Shown here: piece by piece, positions 59,040 through 64,000 of the stretch
Position numbering within the stretch: the stretch's first letter is position 1
How the letters are laid out: each line of letters opens with the position of its first letter
NCBI GenBank assembly: GCA_902572515.1
Contig: CACGGJ010000003.1
Location: 35,404-99,403, forward strand
Reading direction: 5' to 3'
Origin: an uncultured Pelagibacteraceae bacterium
GTDB taxonomy: Bacteria > Pseudomonadota > Alphaproteobacteria > Pelagibacterales > Pelagibacteraceae
Length of the DNA stretch: 64,000 nucleotides
The notes under the pieces: model-generated
What the model was told of the DNA's origin: nothing
What the model saw: the letters and a program-made list of their open reading frames with translations, nothing else
Database searches by the model: none
Made by a program: the position numbers and the translations under genes

Positions 59040-59199
59040 TCTTATCTACAAAAAATAAAGCTATAATAAATATTACAGTCCAACCAAATACAGACAATGT
59101 TTTTAAAGGCGTGGTATCTGCTCCCCAAACATCAAAGAACAAAGCACCAATGATTATTCCTATAGCATAGATAATACTTACGATTTTAACTTTACTCAT
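59026..59199 (-). CDS. 57-aa two-span membrane protein
   Basis: The frame from ATG 59199 encodes 57 residues with two hydrophobic segments (IVSIIYAIGIIIGALFF and VFGWTVIFIIALFFV) around a short polar loop (VWGADTTPLKT), and a charged C-terminus. It starts 8 bases after the DUF1289 stop and overlaps the next gene by 14 bases. The operon-like fit supports a real gene. Confidence 0.6.
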   Translation of the reverse strand: MSKVKIVSIIYAIGIIIGALFFDVWGADTTPLKTLSVFGWTVIFIIALFFVDKNERK

Positions 59200-59207
59200 A
59201 GTTTATA

Positions 59208-59459
59208 TTACTCTTTGATTAAATTTTTCTTGAAAAGAGACATACCATTCTCGATTTTATAAGAATAAGATTCTTTAAAACTCTCAAGTTGCCAACCAGT
59301 AAGCCTTTTTTCAATTACAATTATATTTTCTTTTTTCCATTCATCAGTTGTTTCTTCCAATTTCCAAAGTCTTTTTTCCTCATTACTTCTTCCACAACCA
59401 TAACAATAACCTGTTGATGGATCAGTTTTACAAATGCTTATGCAAGGTGAAACAATCAT
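59208..59459 (-). CDS. DUF1289 small zinc-ribbon-like protein
   Basis: 83 residues. The N-terminal block VSPCISICKTDPSTGYCYGCGRSNEEKRLW has the DUF1289 cysteine pattern C-x3-C-x9-C-x2-C, probably a metal site. The function of the family is unknown. It leads a minus-strand unit with two small membrane/secreted genes and lies 102 bases from tRNA-Leu. Confidence 0.87.
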   Translation of the reverse strand: MIVSPCISICKTDPSTGYCYGCGRSNEEKRLWKLEETTDEWKKENIIVIEKRLTGWQLESFKESYSYKIENGMSLFKKNLIKE

Positions 59460-59560
59460 TTTTTATAAATTAGTATAAATTTTATTAGATAAATAGATAA
59501 TTTTTTGACAATTGTCATTGGACAAATAGTTTCAATAATATATAAAACCTCGTAATTTGT

Positions 59561-59645
59561 GGGGCGATGGCGGAATTGGTAGACGCGTTGGTCTTAGGAA
59601 CCAATATGGCAACATGTGAAGGTTCGAGTCCTTTTCGCCCTACCA
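59561..59645 (+). tRNA. tRNA-Leu (anticodon UAG)
   Basis: An 85-base cloverleaf. The acceptor stem GGGGCGA pairs with TCGCCCT, one G-T pair at the end. D-arm GGCGGAATTGGTAGACGC, anticodon stem TTGGT/ACCAA with loop CTTAGGA giving UAG, a variable arm (TATGGCAACATG), and T-arm AAGGTTCGAGTCCTT are all present, with an encoded CCA. It reads CUA/CUG-type leucine codons. Confidence 0.95.
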
Positions 59646-59655
59646 TTAAAATATT

Positions 59656-61098
59656 ATGAAAGTTACAGTAGAAAATAAAAAAGGACTTAATAAAGACCTT
59701 AAAGTTTTTATCGATAAAGAGACAATGAACTCTTATATGGATGAAAAATATGAAGAGATAAAAGGAAGTGTAAATCTTAAAGGATTTAGACCAGGCAAAG
59801 TTCCCAAAGAAATTTTAAAAAGACAATTTGGTAAAGCAGTTTTTGGAGAAGTTTTAGATAAAGTTTTAAAAGAAACATCTACAAAAGCATTAGAGGAAAA
59901 TAAGATTAAACCAGCTGGTCAACCAAAGCTTGACTTAAAAACATATGGTGAAGATAAAGATCTTGAGTATGTTCTGTCAGTCACTGAGTTACCAAAAGTA
60001 GAAATAAAATCTTTAGAAAATATTAAATTTGATGAATACACAGTAAAAATTGACGATAGTGAAACAGACAAAAGAATAAAAGAAATAGCAAAAAATCAAC
60101 CAAATTTTAAAGAGGTTAGCGCTGATACAAAAGCTAAAAAAGGTGATTTAGTATCCTTAGATTACAAAGCAACAGTTGATGGTAAGGATTTTAAAGGAAG
60201 TGAAGGAAAGAATACACAGCTAACTCTAGGTAAAGATTTATTTTTAAAAGGTTTTGATGAACAATTAATTGGAGTTAAGAAAGATGATGAAAAAGTTGTG
60301 GAAGCAACTTTGCCAGAAAATTTCCCAGAAAAAGAATTAGTAAATAAAAAAGCTATATTTAATTGTAAAATTTTAAGTGTAAAACAATCAGAAGAAGTAA
60401 AAATTGATGATGATTTTGCAAAAAATTTAGGAGCAAAAGATTTAAAAGATTTAAAAACATTAATTTCAAAACAAATTAATGATGAATATAAAAATTCTCT
60501 AGATCAATTATCTAAAAACCAAATTTTAAAAGAAATAGAGAAAATTAAAGTAGATGAAGTTCCAGAAAACTTAGTTGAGGAAGAGGTTAAAGTTCTTTCA
60601 CAGGGTATGTCTGAAGAAGAATCAAAGAAAAATAAAAAAAACTTTGAGGATAAAGCAAAAACAAGAATTAAGACTGGATTAATCTTAAATGAGTTTGGTG
60701 AAAAAAATCAAATTAAAGTAACAGAACAAGAGGTTCAAGCAGAAGTACAAAAACAACTAAGAATGATGCCTGGACAAGAAAAAATGGTTATGGATTTTTA
60801 CCAAAAAAACCCATCTGCATTAGCGAGTTTGAGAGGAACCGTATATGAAGAAAAAATTTTAAATTTAATTAAGGAAAAAGGTAAAGCAAATAAGAAAGAA
60901 ATTTCAAAAGAGGAAGCCGAAAAGATTTTAAAAGAAGTTCTTAAACACGACCATGATCATGACCATAACCATGGTGAAGAAAAAAAAGAAACTAAGAAAA
61001 AATCATCCACAACATCTGCGAAAGAAAAAAAACCTGCAACTAAAAAGGCAAAATCAAAGCCAGCAGCAAAAAAGACAAAAAAAGTTAGCAAAAAGTAA
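59656..61098 (+). CDS. tig: Trigger factor, with His-rich and Lys-rich C-terminal extension
   Basis: 480 residues. The ribosome-binding N-domain holds [17 protein letters not shown] (signature F-R-x-G-x-x-P). A PPIase (FKBP-type) domain runs ~150-240 with [19 protein letters not shown], and the helical C-domain follows. Residues 431-440 read [10 protein letters not shown] and residues 441-480 are almost entirely Lys, Ala, Ser and Thr. The family norm is about 430, so this tail is extra. The chaperone binds nascent chains at the ribosome exit. It stands upstream of clpP, clpX and lon, as in many bacteria. Confidence 0.95.
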   Translation: MKVTVENKKGLNKDLKVFIDKETMNSYMDEKYEEIKGSVNLKGFRPGKVPKEILKRQFGKAVFGEVLDKVLKETSTKALEENKIKPAGQPKLDLKTYGEDKDLEYVLSVTELPKVEIKSLENIKFDEYTVKIDDSETDKRIKEIAKNQPNFKEVSADTKAKKGDLVSLDYKATVDGKDFKGSEGKNTQLTLGKDLFLKGFDEQLIGVKKDDEKVVEATLPENFPEKELVNKKAIFNCKILSVKQSEEVKIDDDFAKNLGAKDLKDLKTLISKQINDEYKNSLDQLSKNQILKEIEKIKVDEVPENLVEEEVKVLSQGMSEEESKKNKKNFEDKAKTRIKTGLILNEFGEKNQIKVTEQEVQAEVQKQLRMMPGQEKMVMDFYQKNPSALASLRGTVYEEKILNLIKEKGKANKKEISKEEAEKILKEVLKHDHDHDHNHGEEKKETKKKSSTTSAKEKKPATKKAKSKPAAKKTKKVSKK

Positions 61099-61130
61099 TC
61101 TCAAGTTGTATAAGTAGAACGAATCAACTT

Positions 61131-61742
61131 ATGACAACAAAATTATCAGAACACATGAGCAATCTTGTACCTATGGTTGTTGAACAATCTAGCAAAGGTG
61201 AGAGAGCCTATGATATTTACTCAAGGCTGTTAAAAGAAAGAATTATTTTTTTAACCGGTCAGATTAATGACAATGTTGCTTCTTTAGTTACCGCTCAACT
61301 ATTATTTTTAGAGGCAGAAGATCCAAAAAAAGAAATTTATTTATATATAAATAGTCCTGGAGGTTTAGTTACAGCAGGTCTAGGCATTTATGATACCATG
61401 CAATATGTGAAACCAGATATCTCTACTTTATGTATAGGTCAAGCAGCCTCTATGGGTTCATTTTTGCTTGCAGCTGGTACAAAAGGAAAAAGATTTTCAT
61501 TGCCAAATTCAAGAATAATGGTTCACCAACCATCTGCAGGTTTTCAAGGTCAGGCAACTGATATTGAAATTCATGCTAATGAAGTTTTGTCTTTAAAGAA
61601 AAGGCTTAATGAAATTTACTCAAAACATACAGGAAAAAGTGTTGAAGAAATAAAATCTGCTCTTGAAAGAGATAATTTCATGACAGCAGATGTCGCACAA
61701 TCTTTTGGTCTTATTGACGAAGTAGTAGAAAAAAGATCTTAA
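61131..61742 (+). CDS. clpP: ATP-dependent Clp protease proteolytic subunit
   Basis: 203 residues. The catalytic triad is complete: Ser107 in [14 protein letters not shown], His132 in MVHQPSAG and Asp181 in [11 protein letters not shown]. The substrate handle [22 protein letters not shown] is intact, and the N-terminal region is of the self-processing type. It forms the tetradecameric chamber served by ClpX, encoded next. Full length. The start ATG is 32 bases after the trigger-factor stop. Confidence 0.97.
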   Translation: MTTKLSEHMSNLVPMVVEQSSKGERAYDIYSRLLKERIIFLTGQINDNVASLVTAQLLFLEAEDPKKEIYLYINSPGGLVTAGLGIYDTMQYVKPDISTLCIGQAASMGSFLLAAGTKGKRFSLPNSRIMVHQPSAGFQGQATDIEIHANEVLSLKKRLNEIYSKHTGKSVEEIKSALERDNFMTADVAQSFGLIDEVVEKRS

Positions 61743-61834
61743 TACACAATATATTGAGTCAGAACTATTCGTAACTTGATTAGTATGAGTCTTCTATAAT
61801 AAAGTAGTTAGATTGATTCGTTATAAAAATTAAA

Positions 61835-63103
61835 ATGACAACAAATAATAAAAATATTCTTTACTGTTCTTTCTGTGGCAAAAGCCAACATGAAGTTAGA
61901 AAGTTGATTGCTGGTCCTACTGTTTTCATCTGCGATGAATGTGTTGAGCTATGCATGGACATTATAAAAGAGGAGAGCAAAGAAACTTTTGTAAAACATC
62001 AAGACGGACTTCCTTCGCCAAAGGAAATTTGTTCAGTATTAGATGACTATGTAATTGGTCAAGCTCACGCAAAAAAAGTATTATCGGTTGCAGTCCACAA
62101 TCATTACAAAAGATTAAACTATGAAAGTAAAACAAGCAAAAATGTTGAGCTATCTAAATCCAACATACTTTTAGTGGGTCCCACAGGTTGTGGAAAAACA
62201 TTACTTGCACAAACCCTTGCTAGAATTCTTGACGTTCCATTCACAATGGCTGATGCAACAACTCTAACAGAAGCAGGTTATGTTGGAGAAGATGTTGAAA
62301 ATATTATTTTAAAATTATTACAAGCTTCAGATTACAATGTTGAAAAAGCTCAAAGAGGAATAGTTTATATTGATGAGGTTGATAAAATAAGTAGAAAATC
62401 TGAAAACCCATCAATTACAAGAGACGTATCAGGTGAAGGTGTTCAGCAAGCTCTTCTTAAAATCATGGAAGGAACAGTTGCAAGTGTTCCTCCTCAGGGT
62501 GGTAGAAAACATCCTCAACAAGAATTTTTACAAGTAGACACCACAAATATTTTATTTATTTGTGGAGGAGCTTTTGCAGGACTCGATAAAATTATTTCTC
62601 AAAGAGATAAGGGAACTTCAATTGGTTTTGGTGCAGATGTGAAAAATACACAAGATAAGAAAACTGGTGAATGGATGAAAGGTTTAGAGCCAGAAGATTT
62701 ATTAAAATTTGGATTGATACCAGAATTTATTGGAAGACTTCCAATGATAGCAACACTTGAAGATTTAGATGAAAAATCTTTAATAAAAATATTACAAGAA
62801 CCAAAAAATTCTTTAACAAAACAATATCAAGAGTTATTTAAATTAGATGGTGCCAACCTAACTTTTAAAGAAAATGCTTTAAAAGAAATAGCGCAAAAAG
62901 CAATTAGCAAAAAAACTGGAGCAAGAGGTTTAAGATCAATTTTAGAAAATATTTTGTTGAAAACAATGTACGATCTTCCGAGTCAAGATAATATTGAAGA
63001 AGTTATAGTTGATGCTAGTGCAGCAAAAGGACAGTCACAACCAATTTTAGTTCATGCTAAAGGTGACAATAAATCTAAGTCAAATAAGACCACAGCGGCT
63101 TAA
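61835..63103 (+). CDS. clpX: ATP-dependent Clp protease ATP-binding subunit ClpX
   Basis: 422 residues. The N-terminal zinc-binding domain has Cys11, Cys14, Cys33 and Cys36 (YCSFCGK and CDECVELC). The AAA+ core has Walker A GPTGCGKT, pore loop [11 protein letters not shown], Walker [12 protein letters not shown] and sensor [10 protein letters not shown]. The IGF loop that docks ClpP is present ([10 protein letters not shown] block with IGF-like residues TSIGFGAD). It unfolds substrates for ClpP. About 90 bases of AT-rich DNA separate it from clpP. Confidence 0.97.
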   Translation: MTTNNKNILYCSFCGKSQHEVRKLIAGPTVFICDECVELCMDIIKEESKETFVKHQDGLPSPKEICSVLDDYVIGQAHAKKVLSVAVHNHYKRLNYESKTSKNVELSKSNILLVGPTGCGKTLLAQTLARILDVPFTMADATTLTEAGYVGEDVENIILKLLQASDYNVEKAQRGIVYIDEVDKISRKSENPSITRDVSGEGVQQALLKIMEGTVASVPPQGGRKHPQQEFLQVDTTNILFICGGAFAGLDKIISQRDKGTSIGFGADVKNTQDKKTGEWMKGLEPEDLLKFGLIPEFIGRLPMIATLEDLDEKSLIKILQEPKNSLTKQYQELFKLDGANLTFKENALKEIAQKAISKKTGARGLRSILENILLKTMYDLPSQDNIEEVIVDASAAKGQSQPILVHAKGDNKSKSNKTTAA

Positions 63104-63163
63104 TATCCTTAATAAATAACAAATACCTATTGCATTATAAAATATAATATCCATATTGTTCGT

Positions 63164-64000
63164 ATGGACGTTAAAATTTCACTACCCTTACTTCCATTGA
63201 GAGACATTGTAGTCTTTCCAAGTATGGTAATTCCTCTTTTTGTAGGAAGAGATAAATCTATTTCAGCACTTAATGAAGTGATGAAAAAAGATAAAAAAAT
63301 TATTTTAGTAACTCAAAAAAATTCAGAAATTGATGACCCTAAGAAAACTGATGTTTTTATGTATGGTTGTGAAGGAAATATTTTACAATTGCTAAAATTA
63401 CCTGATGGCACAGTTAAGGTTTTGGTAGAAGGTATTAAAAGAGTAAAAATTTTAGATTTTAAAGACAATGAAAAATTTATAACTTGTGATTATACGCACT
63501 ATAACGATGTTTTACCTAAGGATGAGGATTTATTTCCTTTAGCTGCCACCGCTTTAAGAAGGTTAGAAAAATTAACATCTATAAATAAAAAAATTTCGAA
63601 CGAAACTATAAACACAATTAAACAATTAAAAGATCCATCACAAATTGCAGATAATATTGCATCTCATATAACAGCAACTATTTCTGAAAAACAGCAAATA
63701 TTTGAAACTGTAGATGTAAAGAAAAGATTAAACGCCATTATTAAAATAATGGAAAATGAGACAAGTATTATTGGTGTTGAAAAAAGAATTAGGGGCAGAG
63801 TTAAAACTCAGATGGAAAAAACACAAAGAGAGTATTATTTAAATGAGCAACTAAAAGCTATTCAAAAAGAACTTGGTGAAATTGAAGATGGTAAAGATGA
63901 AACAACCAGTCTGAATAAAGCAATCACAAAAGCTAAGATGCCAAAAGAAGTAGAGAAGAAATGCTTACAAGAATTAAAAAAATTAAAAAATATGAGTCCC
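63164..64000 (+). CDS. lon: Lon protease, N-terminal part (truncated by window edge)
   Basis: An open frame from ATG 63164 to the window end (279 codons). It starts MDVKISLPLLPLRDIVVFPSMVIPLFVGRDKSI, the typical Lon substrate-binding domain with LPLRD-x-VVFP. Helices typical of the linker follow (EKTQREYYLNEQLKAIQKELGE, ending NMSP). The AAA+ ATPase and Ser-Lys protease domains lie outside the window. Lon is an ATP-dependent quality-control protease in the cytosol. Gene order tig-clpP-clpX-lon is a conserved cluster. A short AT-rich gap of 60 bases precedes it. Confidence 0.96.
   Translation, partial: MDVKISLPLLPLRDIVVFPSMVIPLFVGRDKSISALNEVMKKDKKIILVTQKNSEIDDPKKTDVFMYGCEGNILQLLKLPDGTVKVLVEGIKRVKILDFKDNEKFITCDYTHYNDVLPKDEDLFPLAATALRRLEKLTSINKKISNETINTIKQLKDPSQIADNIASHITATISEKQQIFETVDVKKRLNAIIKIMENETSIIGVEKRIRGRVKTQMEKTQREYYLNEQLKAIQKELGEIEDGKDETTSLNKAITKAKMPKEVEKKCLQELKKLKNMSP

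Noticed and set aside
1..64000. CRISPR arrays, insertion sequences, prophage or integrase genes
   Set aside because: No spaced direct repeats with spacers, transposase motifs, inverted-repeat-bounded elements or phage genes were found on either strand.

Overview
This 64-kb window is a very AT-rich, gene-dense bacterial chromosome segment with intergenic gaps mostly under 100 bp, many 1-14 bp gene overlaps and no mobile elements. Gene content and style point to a SAR11-type alphaproteobacterium (Candidatus Pelagibacter or a close relative): a TPP-riboswitch-controlled ThiV-type symporter, a DmdA/GcvT-family protein, two tandem ammonium transporters, the AprM-AprB-AprA sulfite oxidation set, TRAP transporters and the order tRNA-Leu, tig, clpP, clpX, lon. 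The species assignment is inference; no 16S gene is present.

Layout. 0-5 kb: end of a Gfo/Idh/MocA oxidoreductase, a secreted pentapeptide-repeat protein, riboswitch plus thiV, an odd thioredoxin and an ABC-2 exporter. 5-9.2 kb: DmdA-like protein, isocitrate lyase (aceA) and, transcribed divergently, a RamB/ScfR-type regulator; the space between holds an array of TTTACAAA repeats and a 53-aa ORF that precedes aceA. 9.2-20.5 kb: small enzymes and membrane proteins, then the tesA / ybbA-ybbP-type divergent pair, SRAP, DEAD-box helicase, YajQ and RseP. 20.6-24.5 kb: HU and two ammonium transporters with matching upstream dyads and matching terminators. 24.5-35.8 kb: mixed housekeeping (Bcp, rhodanese, RecX, CysQ, MnmA), a PLP lyase plus MFS pair, and a compact pabB-pabA-pabC operon for p-aminobenzoate.

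35.9-46.6 kb is the metabolic centrepiece: aprM-aprB-aprA with a 116-aa unknown, two sulfite/sulfur exporter-type membrane proteins (TSUP and YeiH families), suyAB (sulfolactate sulfo-lyase) divergent from xsc (sulfoacetaldehyde acetyltransferase), and a DadA-like FAD oxidoreductase that could feed xsc. Together they read as a sulfonate island: C2/C3 sulfonates are split to acetyl phosphate or pyruvate plus sulfite, and sulfite is either oxidised to APS by Apr or exported. 46.6-56.6 kb: a GMC oxidoreductase-TerC-SDR-M23 operon, divergent from a TRAP transporter (receptor separated from its permeases by a terminator hairpin), an NCS1 permease and an SDR. 56.8-64 kb: YbgC, a family-5 uracil-DNA glycosylase, a secreted histidine phosphatase, then tRNA-Leu(UAG) and the trigger factor-ClpP-ClpX-Lon proteostasis cluster, Lon running off the right edge.

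I added eleven small genes (27-57 aa) that are easily missed, several membrane or strongly basic. Their reality rests mainly on operon spacing, overlaps and composition. No CRISPR, IS element, prophage or integrase was seen.
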